DNA of 64,000 nucleotides, taken from assembly GCA_024509875.1 (NCBI GenBank), contig JAMPIV010022911.1, positions 186,001 through 250,000 on the forward strand, in the 5' to 3' direction. Numbering within the stretch: the stretch's first letter is position 1; each line of letters starts with the position of its first letter. Origin of the DNA: Oreohelix idahoensis (Eukaryota; Mollusca; Gastropoda; Stylommatophora; Oreohelicidae). Position numbers and translations under genes: made by a program. Below are positions 1-11,536 of this stretch, piece after piece. The notes beneath the pieces were generated by a model. The model worked only from the letters and a program-made list of their open reading frames with translations, did no database searches and had not been told where the DNA came from.

Positions 1-3000
1 GCATCCGTGAGAAATAGTGTGCCCCAGGAAGTCTAACTGTTCAAACCCGATGAGACATTTGCTAGGTCTGGCTGTGAGACCCGTTTCCTGTAGTCTCCTG
101 AGGAGCATAGCAACCGTAGCAATATGTTCTTCATAGGTTTCCGATGCAATTAAGATGTCATCCATGAAATTATGGATATGGGGACTTTGCAAAGGTTCTA
201 GAAGCTTCCTCATCATCCTGGTGAACACTCCTGGTGCGTTATGCAAACCGAACGGCATCACGTTAAATGTGTAATGTCCTTCACTAGTGCTGAAAGCTAA
301 CAAAGGTTTAATTTCCTCCTTGACTGGTATTTGATAATAACCTTTGCTGAGGTCAATCTTGGAGAAGATCTTTGCTTTGCTGAGCTTGGTGAACAACTCA
401 GAAACAGTTTGGAGAGGTTCGGGCTGGAATTCCGTTACAGCGTTTAGCAACCTGTAATCAATGCACAGCCGAACTTCCTTATTGGGCTTCTGCAACAGCA
501 CTACACTCGAGCTGTAAGGAGATGTAGACTCACTGATAATTCCTGCCTGACGCAGCTTGTCTATTTCTCCGCGAAGTGCATCAGCTTTAGCGTACGGGAT
601 GGGGTAAACTCTGGTTTGAACAGGGGTCTCGTTTGTTAATTTCATATCAAATTCAATGAGATTTGTTCGACCAGGTACATCCGTTAAGACTGCACTGTAC
701 TGTTTTAGTAGAGCCCTGGTTTCTGTTTGTTGTTCTGGTGAGAGATTGTCGCCGAACTTGACATCTTTAAAGGATTCTGTGGGTTGCAATGGATACTCCA
801 TGCAACCATCATCATCTTCCTCGTCTTCCGTTGCTATGGCGACAGCCAGGAGATGCTCGGAGGATGGCACCGGTCTTTCCAAATATTTCTTTAGCAGATT
901 TATGTGGAAGACCTTCTCCTTTCCTTTGATGGAGATCTTGTAGTTGGTACGTGAGATCTTTTTAAGGACGGTAAACGGTCCTTGCCATCCGATGCGAAGT
1001 TTATTGCTTCCGGTTGGAAGTAGCAATAGGACTTTCTCCCCTGGTTGTAGTTCTCTCTCTTTTGCAGCTTTGTTGTATCTTTTAGTAATTTTAGCGCGGG
1101 CTTTCTTAAGGTTGGTAGTAGCTAGATCCCATCCTAGCTTTAGCCTTTCCTTAAGCTCAGATACATACTTGCTTGCAGAGACGACTGTCTCGTCAGCCTT
1201 CTGGTCTGTCAGGGACCGAAGTAAGGCTTCTAGTGGCCCCTTAATAGGTCTGCCAAATAAAAGTGTAGCTGGCGCAAAACCCGTAGACGCTTGGGGTACC
1301 TCTCGGTAGGCGAATAAGGCAGCCGATATATATTGGTCCCAGTCTTCCGGTTTCTCCTGACCCAGCTTACGTAACATCATGGTGAGGGTACCGTTAAAAC
1401 GTTCCACGAGCCCATTTCCGGCCGGATGGTAGGGACTTGTGTGGATATGTTTGGCCCTCAAGATCTTAAAGATCTCCTCCATTAACAGGCTACGGAATTG
1501 GGATCCATTGTCCGTCAAAACTTGTTGAGGGAATCCCAACCGTGTAAAAATTTGCACAAGGGCTTCTGCGACATGCTTGGAATTAGTGCATGGTAGCGGT
1601 ACGGCTTCGGCCCACATAGTGCAAGTGTCAACTAAGGTCAGGATGAACCTGTTCCTTCTTTTGGTCTTTTCCAGAGGACCAATAATGTCGACAGCAACCC
1701 GTTCAAATGGAGTCCCTACTATTGGCATTTGCCCCATAGGTACTGGGGGTGTCAAGTGCTTGGGTGCTACCCGTTGGCACTGGGCGCAGGATTTCACGTA
1801 CCTGACAATGTCAGAGTTCATTCCTGGCCACCAATAGTGGTTTTTTATTCGCTGAATAGTGGCGTTTTGTCCCATGTGTCCGCTAAAGGGAAGAGAGTGC
1901 CCCATTTCTAAGATCTGGTTTCTGTACTGCGTCGGTACTAGGAGCTGGTTATTCCCCGTGTCCGGGTTGCCCGTTCTACGATACAATACACCATCCTTAG
2001 AAAAGATGTCTCCGTTGTGTCTGGGGTCCTTAGCCATGGGCAGTTTTTTAAAGCAGGGCGCCAGAGTAGGGTCCTTTTGTTGCGCCTCCTTCAGTTCATT
2101 CGGCAACAAGTTTGGCGCAGGCTCCCTCTCCTTCTTGGCTTGCCCTCTTGTGGTTACCGCTGCCACAATCGGCTCCTTAGGTCTCCCAATGAACACATAT
2201 CTACATCCCAGGATAACTGGGTAGATCGGATCATCCATTATGGCCGCTTTAATAACTCCTCTGACAAAGTCAGAGTGTATTTCTACCAGTGCGATAGGAA
2301 GCGTCCTGGGTGCATCACTCCTGAAAACTCCACTAAGTTTGACGGTTTCCTCTGTCTCCTGACCGGGTTTGACTAGGTGCCTAGCGACAATACAATCAAA
2401 ACTTAATCCAGTGTCAAAAAGACAAGTAGTGGAGGTACCGTTCAAAATTACAGTTCCTCGAGTTGAGGGTCGGTCCCCCTCAGGTTGAGAATCACTGACA
2501 TTGACTCTACCTTTCGAGGCTGTATGCAAACATCCAATGCGGTTTGCACCGGTTTGTTTGCCCTGATCAGACGTTCCTGGTGTAGGGGTCTTCCCTTTTC
2601 CTTGACCTTGGTGGCCGCGCTGCCACGTAGGCTTGTTGGGTTGATCAGAATTTTTGTTGGGGGGGTATCGGGTTTTGTAGAATTTCGATTTTTCCTGGGG
2701 AGGTTTCTGGGTATTGTTATCTCGTTGGTTATAATGTTGAGAGGAAGTGGAAGAATAGGATGCCTGCTCTAGATTCTGTTTTCGAGATGGCTCATCGGTG
2801 GGTTTACGTTTAGTGCTGGGAAGTTCGGCCATTGCATTGCTATAGCGTTCGGCTTTATTGAGTATGTCTTCAAGCCTGACTGCCCCCTGTTCAGCCAAAA
2901 ATCTACGAGTTTCATTCGACAAAGTGGATTTTATCTGCTCCACAAGAACAAGTTCGAGGAGTCCCTCATATGAAAGAGGTAGGTCAGATAATTCAATGCA

Positions 3001-3767
3001 CTTTGTCAGATAACCCGTGAGACGTGAAGAGAACTGGGGAAATGTTTCCGTGCTCTCTTTTCGGCTGTTTCTGAACAACTGCAGAAACTTTCGGGCAGTC
3101 ATCTCAAACTGCTGTAGTAAGGCCTTTTTCAACATGTCGTAATCATGTTGATTCGGTCCCAGCTTTGTGTACACGTCATAAGCATTGCCTTTCAGTGACG
3201 TTGAAAGTTTGAGCGCCCAGCGGGTACTCTCTAACCCATAAAGATTCGCGAGTCTCTCGAATTTTTCTAGGTAGCTGTCAATTTTTTCGTTAGGGCTAGG
3301 AAAAGATTCTAAAGAAAACGACATAGCAGTTAATTGGGCAGATTGAGTACTGGAGAGGTCCATTGATTGAGACTGGGGCGAAGACGGCTCTCCGTTAGTC
3401 GAAGTAGAGGCGCCCCGACTCTCTAGAGCCTTAAGCGCCAGTTGATGCTGTCTTTCCTTGTCTCTCTCTCTCTCTCTCTGCGAGTTTCCATCTCTGCTTC
3501 AATTTTCTTCTGTTCCAAAAGACGTTCTTCCGCTTCTTTCTTATCTGCCCTCTCCTGGGCTTCTCTCCTCTCTGTTCTTTCTTTCTCTTCCTTCCTCTCA
3601 GCTTCTGCTCTCTGTTGCTCCGCCTTCCTCTCAGCTTCGGCTCTCTGTTGCTCCGCGTCATATATTTCCAATTCCTGGTTAATAAACGCGTTTGCAGCTT
3701 CTGCATCTAATCCTGCCTCTTTCGCTTCCAGCCTCAAGATGGACCTCATCTTTATCCTCTCTGCCAT
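1..3767 (-). CDS. Gag-Pol polyprotein (gag, protease, integrase, RT), partial, one frameshift
   Basis: A single fused gag-pol frame starting at the ATG at 3767 and running off the left edge. Gag starts with a highly charged coiled coil (about 3470-3700), followed by a capsid-like helical region to about 2830. No CCHC knuckle is seen. Aspartic protease motif FDTG lies near 2407-2418. Integrase has the zinc-binding pattern H-x6-H ... CAQC (about 1900 to 1780), first catalytic D in VDII near 1688, second in DNGSQF near 1505, and E in VERFNGT near 1400. A GPY/F-like block IGWQGPF is near 980. RT has LCIDYR near 470 and NFMDD near 150, ending in a KC...FLGH block at the edge. The only break seen is a length change in a GA-repeat at about 3459-3482, which shifts frame between the gag coiled coil and the rest. 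Everything from there to position 1 is open, so it decayed recently or is an allelic microsatellite variant. Confidence 0.9.
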
Positions 3768-4552
3768 TGTTAAAGAATAAGATGAAGTATGCCTAGAGAA
3801 CTAGTAAGAAGAAACGCGAAAGGGAGGAACTCTGAACCGCTACGAGAAAAAAAACACAAGTACAAATTTACCTGTGTTACCTCCTACCTGTACTGTGCAA
3901 ACTTATCGCTGCTATTATCTGGCAATTAAGGCTCTAAACGCAAGCGACTATGCCACTAAATGGTAAGTTACACTGGAAAAGAATCTACTTTTACTAACAG
4001 TAGAGAAAAATTTATATTAAAACAATTTAAAAGGAAAAAAAAATTTCCCCTAAATTTTAAATCTCTGACAACAAACTCCGTCCCTAAAGTCAATTATTGA
4101 GATGAGACGTTGTTAACTTAATTTTTAAAAATCAGAACAATCCGTCTTTAGCTAAGCTCAACTCTTTTTGACTTCAAAAACCTTAGTGACTGTAAAACAA
4201 TCACGCAATCCCAGCAACTCTTATAAAGAAAGAAATATAATTATCTCCGCCAGAGGATAATTAAAATAGCAAATATATTTGTTTATCTGTACTTTCTACT
4301 GCTGTGGAGAGAAAACAACCTGTAAATATGCTGTGTGGACAACCCAAATACTTAAAGAACGTTTGTCTAGGGGTGTAATTATTTATTTATTTCCCTAATT
4401 CACAAAGACAAATCATTCACACTCTACCTAGTTAGACCCAAACTAAATCAGACTCAAAATATCTTTATCCCGGCTATGCGATTGCCTCAAATGTAGCTCA
4501 AGATCCCAGAACCAGCCCACAAATATGTGTGCATCAAATGTATCTCAAAATT
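3768..4552 (-). other. 5' untranslated leader of the first Gmr1-like element
   Basis: AT-rich stretch between the primer binding site and the gag start codon. No open frame of note. It matches the expected leader position, and no packaging signal can be recognised by eye. Confidence 0.6.
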
Positions 4553-4570
4553 ATCCCGGACGAGCCCCCA
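4553..4570 (-). other. Primer binding site, tRNA-Pro type
   Basis: On the minus strand the 18 nt read TGGGGGCTCGTCCGGGAT. This is the tRNA-Pro-complementary primer site also used by many gammaretroviruses. It sits 5 nt inside the LTR boundary at 4576, as expected for minus-strand DNA priming. The perfect match and position fix the LTR edge. Confidence 0.9.
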
Positions 4571-4575
4571 AATAT

Positions 4576-6720
4576 TGTCGTAAATTTATTTTGAGAGAAA
4601 AGAGTCGTAGAAATAGTGGTCCGGTTTAGAGTGGAAAATGATGATGGAAAGCTCAGTGATAGAAATGTAGAGATTTAATAGTTACTTCACAGCGTGCTGG
4701 AGGAGAGTAAAGACAGACTTATTTACGACAAATCGTGTCTCTCAATCTTCTCTTTCACTCTCCTGGTCAAACAATTATTTGCCAGTTTTCCAGACTCGCA
4801 TCTGCGCGCTCACCGATTTGGTGTTTTCAAACACACACACGACGTTGATACAAACTATATTAAACGAATAGGGGAAATGTTGGGCTTTGGGTATATCCAA
4901 CACACAGAACTAAATGAGTTTAGGTGATTTTATTCACTTTAAACATCAATCACTAAAAATATCAGATATTACATAAATTATCATAAGTACACAAATGCAA
5001 ATAACAAGTTTGGGAGGGGGTGAAGAAGATTGGTATCGACTAAGCCCTTCCCGCTTATTAGACAAAGACAAACCCAGTCCAGAGATAGATAATATCAGGA
5101 ACACGGGTACGTTAACCTAACAGTAAAGTTAATTACTCTGAAAGAGGTGTTACCAAGTTAGGTATAAGTAATAGAAAAAAACTTGTTCTTCCCAGCTGTT
5201 CTTCCCTTTACTAAGCAAATGGAAAGGAGGTGGTTTTAAACAGAGTTAACAAATTATCAACTATCCCACTTAAAGGAACAATGTAGGGTATACAGAAAAG
5301 ATATATGTTACCAGGTAAGCAAGTTAACAAAATGGTCACACAAAAGAATTAATTTCCTGTCATTCATACACGCGCTAGCAAAGGCCTTCACTCATCTTGC
5401 TCTCACTTACCGATTGTGAAAAAATCTTGCACTCCATAGAATAACACAACAGCAGTTACACCTCAACTAAATGTATGAGTGTTTGTTCAAGTTCTAGCCC
5501 CAGATTATCGGGTAGGCGGTCAGCACATAAAAGGATCCCGTAATCGCTGGAAAATGAATCTGTAGTTGTGTCTCTTTTCTTAATAACAGTTTCTATGGGA
5601 GGGCACGGTCTCTGATACCGGGGTGAGGATGGTGTGGTCTATTTGACTATGCCGCTGATAATAAAATTCTTACGCGTGCTGGTACACTTTATCCGTGAGG
5701 TATGGTTTAAGTCCAGTGAGAAAACTAGTCACATCACTGTTCAGGAAATTATGAATTATCTCTCTGTGTCAGTAAACTAACAAAGCTCGGGCCAGTGTTC
5801 TTCTTCCCGTTACGACTTAAGTTGTTTGATGGTGCGTTAAATTTGTCTTTGGGTGTGCTTTCTTTGCTATAAGTTAGATAGCGGAATTCCAAACATAGAA
5901 TCGCCTCAAAGATTAAAAATTTACACAGTCTCAACAAGTTCTGCGTCAGGGGAACTCTACACACTGTTTATGCTTTGCTTTGCTTAGATTGATTTCTTTA
6001 TTGCTTTCTTAATGCTGGGATCGCACAGGTTACGATCACTCGCTTTGCACAGAATTAGAAATCACTGCAAATATATATATAAAATCCAGGGGAAAATCTA
6101 TAACAAGATTTCAATAAAGCTAGTGCTTCTGTAAAGGTCTGGCCAGCGAGTGATAACGTGTCTAGTTCTTCATGGTCTATTTAGCTAAAATGAAATGTGA
6201 GTTGAGTGGGACATGATAAACTTGACAACTTATTTGATCTCACGAACTTTTGGGGATCTGACCGCCAAATCAAGAGAAAAAGCCGCCCCCTGGTCTTCGT
6301 ATCCGCTCGCTGCTGCCCGTTTCGCTTTCCCCCGTTCGCTCGGTTCCTCGATTGACACCGAGACGCGAAATTAGCGGCAAGCAACTGCGTCTCGTATCAG
6401 GGAAAACTACTGTCTTTGATAGCGCCGATAGTCTCCCCTAAGATCCCTCGGTTCGTCTCTTTGATCTCGTGCCGCCTACTAAATGAGTCCCGGTGGAATG
6501 AGTTCTGGCAAACGAAAAGTTACAACAAATGTTCAGGGGTTCTAATGTTATGAAAAGCTAAAAGGTCCCTTTAATCATCCATCATATCAGGGAAAATTCA
6601 CTTGTCAAACTAGACGTACGTCACACCGGATACTGACGTTGTGAACTCTTCCCAATTTTCTACAACCGTAGCATCGTTTTTTCTCTCATACTGAAACGCA
6701 AGTTAGTTTCGCATGTAATG
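4576..6720 (-). repeat. 5' LTR of the first Gmr1-like element, outer boundary unresolved
   Basis: The inner edge is clear: the + strand starts TGTCGTAAAT next to the primer site, so on the minus strand the LTR ends in ...ACGACA. The outer edge cannot be fixed because the partner LTR is outside the window. The end given here assumes a length like the 2.07-kb LTRs of the related array. An alternative CGACA ending lies near 7462. No gene is seen; open frames inside (5749-5964, 6181-6384) are unrecognised and lie within non-coding LTR. Confidence 0.55.
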
Positions 6721-7830
6721 TAAGGGGACATAATTTTTTTACTTCTAAGGGACACGATAGGTCTGGACAAGGTGATCCTGACTTTCACTGATTAAGGTTT
6801 CTTCTTTTAACATATTCCCCAATTTTTTTTCTCTAACAAAGAGAAAAATTCATCAGTTTGTCATTATTACAGGAATACACCATTATATTTTCTAAAGAAT
6901 AATTAAATATACACTGAGCTTAAATCTAGGGCAGTAAATATGTAAAACACGGGTTTTTTTATTGTCAAATGTTTAATCAATTTTTAAATTGTATTTTTGA
7001 ACGGCACATAGTGCTGCCTAAACTGAATTTGTGATAGACGTGTCTGACTAGTACCATTGTGGGCCCGACTATGACCATAATTCTCTACCATCTTCTCCAC
7101 CACCCTCTATTATATGAGGTGACAGGAATTTAATATTACACTGAGACACGCTTGAAATTAAAACACAACGAGAATAAAACAAAAATAACAATCATCAACT
7201 GACATATTAAGTCTCACTGTATGGTTCTGTCACATAGATAATCTGGTAACGTTGGAGAAAACACTACACTTTACTGTATGCTTGCTATCTTGTCGCCACC
7301 TCGAGATAGAAAAGTAGCTTAATTCGTTTTTCCTGCGTTGCGCCGTAAGCCAAACCCTAAATCCTAAAGCTGAATCCCTAACCGTTATCCTGTTTCCAGT
7401 TGTTTTCTTTAACTTTGTTTTTATTTTGTATAATGTAAATTAGCAGCTACAAACACGACACCAAAACGAAGAACGTACATTATACTCTCCTTCAACTCTA
7501 CATGTCATTGTACTAATTTCTTTGTGTCACTTTAGTCACGTGACCATTTTTTTTTTTTTTTTGGTTCGTTTCTGCTTTAAACGATGTTTGACATAGCTTT
7601 TATGGGAAGGGACTTGTAAACATCACATTGTTTGCGTCACGCAGGAATGTTACATGAAAGAGTAGTGGGAATTTACCTTACCAAAATATACGCATCGGTA
7701 GTTCCTATATTTAGCTTATTGAATAGATTGTATCTCAACCTGTTGTGGCCAGTGCAGAGTCTGAAGATTACCACTTGTTCTCTTCTGTTGAGCTGGTACT
7801 AAGAATCATTATGTGTGCGATCTGGATGTT
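6721..7830. other. AT-rich spacer, no gene seen
   Basis: No coding similarity, RNA gene or clear repeat recognised. It contains an 18-T homopolymer near 7544-7561 and a short hairpin-like GGCA...TGCC motif near 7000. A similar motif, with the same TTGTATTTTTGA lead-in, recurs near 9485-9515, hinting at a short dispersed repeat. Confidence 0.4.
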
Positions 7831-8061
7831 CTACATTCCGTTTGTGTCTGTATCTGCTTCTGATAAAACTCTTTCCTCCTCGAAAGTTATACTTGCATCA
7901 GGCTGAGGTAGATGTGAACCTTCTTTTGCCGTTCTGTCAGCCTCTTCATGGTACAATGGCACCAGTTGTGGTGCTATTTCTGGAACAAGTGAGTTGTATA
8001 CGTTGCCTGCAGTCAACGCTACACAGCTACAGCAGACGGGCCTTAACAGACGGTAGACCAT
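7831..8061 (-). pseudogene. Possible LINE RNase H C-terminal remnant
   Basis: The minus-strand frame contains HEEADRTAKEGSHLPQP. This resembles the GNEEAD-x-LAKEGS segment that closes the RNase H domain of LINE-type retrotransposons. The aspartate of that motif is present, but no upstream TDGS or E motif was found in the flanking sequence, so only a scrap of the domain remains. An overlapping + strand frame at 7815-8126 shows nothing recognisable. A chance resemblance is possible. Confidence 0.35.
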
Positions 8062-8954
8062 CTTTGCAATTGCCCCACGTTACTACATTTGACGTGTTGC
8101 GGCCACCAGACTTGACCAGTCCATAACCTACAAAGATCAAGCCTCGGCTGGAGCAGAAACCAACTGAAATCTTAGAGGCAGCTAAGTACCCATCCAAAGC
8201 TGCCAAGTGAACTCTCTAATAAAGAATGTTTTCTAATCAGACCATCACGTGATGACATTTTAAACACGCTATCTAATTCACCCCACCGTTATTTATTTTA
8301 CTATTGTTAACGGTAATTGACTATTAAATTTTGTTATCTGTAAATATACAAATTTCTAGTTGATTTAATCATCATTTTGAGTGAATTGCAACCGTATGTC
8401 CCAGGCATTTAAATACTTATCTGAAGTAATATTTTACTGAGTTAAACCAGTTGGATTCTCATCAGAACGAGCAAAGTCCTAACTCATAGAAGGTCCGAAA
8501 AGATAAAACGTTTACACGACTTGGAACCTATCAGCCGTAGTACTTGATTTCTTTAAATTCCTATCAGGCTCCCTAGAATTGAAGCACCATTCTTCAGTTC
8601 ACATCTCTGACAAGAGTGATCTTGAGCGAAAGGTAGACACCTTTGAAGACCCTCAGTAGATACTCTGAATTTTGGCCACTGTTGGACTATCACTGCAATA
8701 TGGAAATAGCTGACTACTGCTTTCTTTGAAAATACTCAAGTGGACGTCTGAAAGTGTAAGAAGAAGAAGTAATCATTTTCACAATGAGAACCAATCGTTA
8801 CAGACTCAAATATAATCAGATCAACAAATTAAAATCCAGAAAGACAGATGTGTTCATGTGGGGAGGACAAACAACCAATAGAATGTATCTTCTAACTTTA
8901 TTGGCTCCATGAGAGCAGCTGAGTGGCAGCACAACCTTCTCCACCCCCAGGTTA
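8062..8954. other. Spacer, nothing recognised
   Basis: No gene, RNA or repeat could be supported in this AT-rich interval. Confidence 0.4.
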
Positions 8955-9112
8955 GATAAACTGAATGTTGGCGAGACAAGCATGAGACGGACTATCAACT
9001 TGATAAGATAAACTGAATGGTGGCGAGACAAGCATGAGACGGACTATCAACTTGATAAGATAAACTGAATGTTGGCGAGACAAGCATGAGACGGACTATC
9101 AACTTGATAAGA
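8955..9112. repeat. 52-bp tandem repeat, three copies
   Basis: Three consecutive units begin GATAAACTGAAT at 8955, 9007 and 9059, a strict 52-bp period. The units are nearly identical (one T/G difference in GAATGTTGG versus GAATGGTGG), so the expansion is recent or homogenised. No function is evident. Confidence 0.9.
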
Positions 9113-10035
9113 GAGATTTACGTGAGTACACGAGAGCGAACTAAGAAGACTAGAAGGAAATGCATACACTGAAATGGGCAATTTGACTCAGGGGAAGTAA
9201 TAATTAATTACCATGGGCAGCAATGTTTATAAAAAACTAGAAACATATTGTTTGCTTTATTTATATGTTTATTTAAAACAAAACTCAATATTTATATAAG
9301 CAATATATTAAAAAGGTAAATTATTTTATTTTGTGAACACATGTTTTGCATTATATTAACTTTTAATTAAAATCTATATATATATTTATATTACATTAAA
9401 TTAAATAACGTTTCCCAGTAAGAAGAAAAATGTTTTATGTACTCGTGTTTCTTTTATTGAGTATCCCTTGGTGAAGTTGAATTTTGTATTTTTGACCGGC
9501 AATAAATGCCGCCATAATTAATTACAGTGATACGCACAAAATAAGTCTTATCGTGTGTCACGATCCTCACTGTAAATCCTTTTTATTTACTTCTACACTC
9601 TATCACTCCTGTGGCGAGATGGGTAATTTAGAGATGAACAATAGATCAAGACAAAGTATTAGTGATCTATGGAAATACCCCAGTTTCAGAAATGAGCACT
9701 GGTGTATGGATGGCACAGGATATGGTCAGAACAGCTAGGCAAGTTTTGGACTAGCTCTCTCCTGCTGGTAATGAAAAGCACGTTAACCTAAGGATTGTAG
9801 GCACTGTGTTCACGTCCTCACCAAACATTTACGAGCATATCAAATTTTACTTTCGTTGTGATCTGAATAAGACAGTTATGTAATGTTTTCTTTCAATTGA
9901 AGTTAATATTTCATAAAATATAAATTAGTTCGAATTGTTCAAAGCTCAAGACGTTGACAGAAGTAGATCGTCCGCCTAAGATGCAGGTTATTTATAGGTA
10001 GCCGTTCTTCTATATTATAAATTCTCTGAATCCTA

Positions 10036-10069
<34 letters not shown>

Positions 10070-10333
10070 AACTCATGAAAACTAAAAATATTCATTAAGT
10101 AACAATTTTACCACATTTTTTTTTCATCTCTACAGACGGCAATATATGTGACCTTTTCTCGTCACGTACACTACTTAGGTTGAAGTGAGGTAAGGGCGGT
10201 CACAATAACCAGTTTAACCGGTACAATTTCTCTTGACGTCCACTTCTTAGGTTGAAGTCAGGTAAAGATATTTTTTTATTTTTTAAATTAAAATGTTGCC
10301 TTGTTATATCGAAGCGCGACATGTCCAAATATA
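9113..10333. other. AT-rich spacer with TCTG microsatellite
   Basis: Strongly AT-rich, with no supported gene. A (TCTG)n-type microsatellite lies at about 10036-10069. The 61-codon frame at 9553-9738 is not recognisable as a protein. Confidence 0.5.
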
Positions 10334-10631
10334 TACTGTTCAAAAAAAAGAAACGCAACTTTTTTTGTATTACTTTTATAAAAGATATTCGCTGATTGGA
10401 CATCAGTTAACCTATTGACTGTGTCCACCTTGTCATTAACTTCTCGTGGTTACCTGAATTGTACTCACCTCATGATTCGTGAGGTCATGAAAGAGGTCAA
10501 GGTCAAAACAACATTTTTGACAATAACTCGTGACAGGTTCATGAGAATCCCGTGAACCTTACTGAACACAAAACTCTCTGACCATATTATTGAATGCCTA
10601 TAAAAGATTGACGCTCCTCGAATAAATTCAG

Positions 10632-11471
10632 TTGAAAATTCACGGAGCAAGTATGGCTCATCTCACTACAGAACAACGACTCATCATCATTGGACGTTTA
10701 CAGACTGGACAGTCACAAAGTGTAGTGGCCAGACAATTTAATGTGGTTAGAAGCACTATTAGTCGCCTTTGGAGGCCATTTCAAGAAACTGGCTCAGTGG
10801 CAAACCGGCCGCGCAGTGGAAGACCCAGAGTCACAACTCCTGCCGAAGACCGCTTCATACGGCTGCGTCACTTCAGGAATCGACTTGCATCTGCGTCTTA
10901 CATAGTCCAGTCAATGTCAGCAGCTCGTCGAATTTCAGATCCAACGGTCAGGAACCGGCTGTACGACTCTGGTCTTTGGGCTAGAAAACCCTTCAGAGGT
11001 CCTGTTCTCACGGACCGGCATCGCCAGAATCGACTGCAGTGGATGAACCAGCATCGTCAATGAACCGTTGGGAATGACTGGAGACGGGTTTGGTTTAGTG
11101 ATGAATATTTTTGTGTGCTCCAGCGACACGATAGACGGAGAAGAGTTTACCGCAGAGTCCATGAGCGCAACGCCCAGAACAGCGTTGATGAGGCTCCTTC
11201 ACATGGTGGTGGAGGTGTATTGATGTGGGGGCGATCAACTTCATGACAAGAAGTGACCTGGTACAAATCGAAGGACGCCTGAATGCCCAACGATACGTCG
11301 CTGAAATTCTTCGTCCTCATGTCCTTCCACTTCTGGCTGCACGAGGGTCGATTTTTCAGCAGGATAACGCTCGACCTCATGTGGCACAACTCACCAAACA
11401 GTTCCTCGCTGACAACAACGTCCAGACCATTCCGTGGCCAGCCAGGTCATCAGACATGAACCCCATAGAAC
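10632..11471 (+). pseudogene. Tc1 transposase, N-terminal and most of the catalytic part
   Basis: This would have cut and pasted the Tc1-type element. The N-terminal part has paired helix-turn-helix DNA-binding regions (SVVARQFNVVRSTISRLW) and a GRPR-type linker (RSGRPRVTT). The catalytic domain shows D in WFSDE near 11095, D in QQDNARPH near 11360, and E in MNPIE at the break. Spacing between the last two is 34 residues, the Tc1 DD34E signature. Lesions: a TGA at 11061-11063 where the frame would carry W, and a missing base in the G run near 11225 that shifts frame. The hAT element then cuts the gene immediately after the catalytic E. Confidence 0.92.
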
Positions 11472-11536
11472 CAGAGCCGGATTAACATAGTAGCACAAGT
11501 AGCATAAGCTACGGGCCCCGCGCTTTTAGGGGCCCC

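Larger units (their letters stand above)
1..4575 (-). mobile_element. Gmr1-like Ty3/gypsy LTR retrotransposon, internal region, partial
   Basis: Internal region of an LTR retrotransposon read on the minus strand, truncated by the left window edge within the RT domain. Order along the element: primer binding site, leader, gag, protease, integrase, GPY/F-like module, reverse transcriptase. Integrase lying upstream of RT is the reverse of ordinary Ty3/gypsy order and is the defining trait of Gmr1-like elements. Its LTR begins at 4576. The element differs clearly from the array at 11.5-40 kb but is related to it: both share the KVLLLLP, IGWQGP and FMDD blocks. RNase H and the other LTR lie outside the window. 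Confidence 0.9.

Noticed and set aside
656..3778. A series of + strand open frames of 60-121 codons
   Set aside because: They lie antisense to the gag-pol frame of the first Gmr1-like element, and their translations show no domains. The minus-strand reading explains every stretch.
7345..7385. Telomere-like CCCTAAA repeats
   Set aside because: Only two or three imperfect CCCTAAA-like words occur (CCAAACCCTAAATCCTAAAG), with no tandem array.
4576..7462. First element LTR ending at the CACGACA near 7456-7462
   Set aside because: This ending resembles the CGACA end of the array LTRs, but it would give a 2.9-kb LTR, and there is no partner LTR in the window to test it. Boundary left open.
8955..9112. 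CRISPR-like direct repeats
   Set aside because: Units are contiguous 52-bp tandem copies without unique spacers, in a eukaryotic transposon-rich context.
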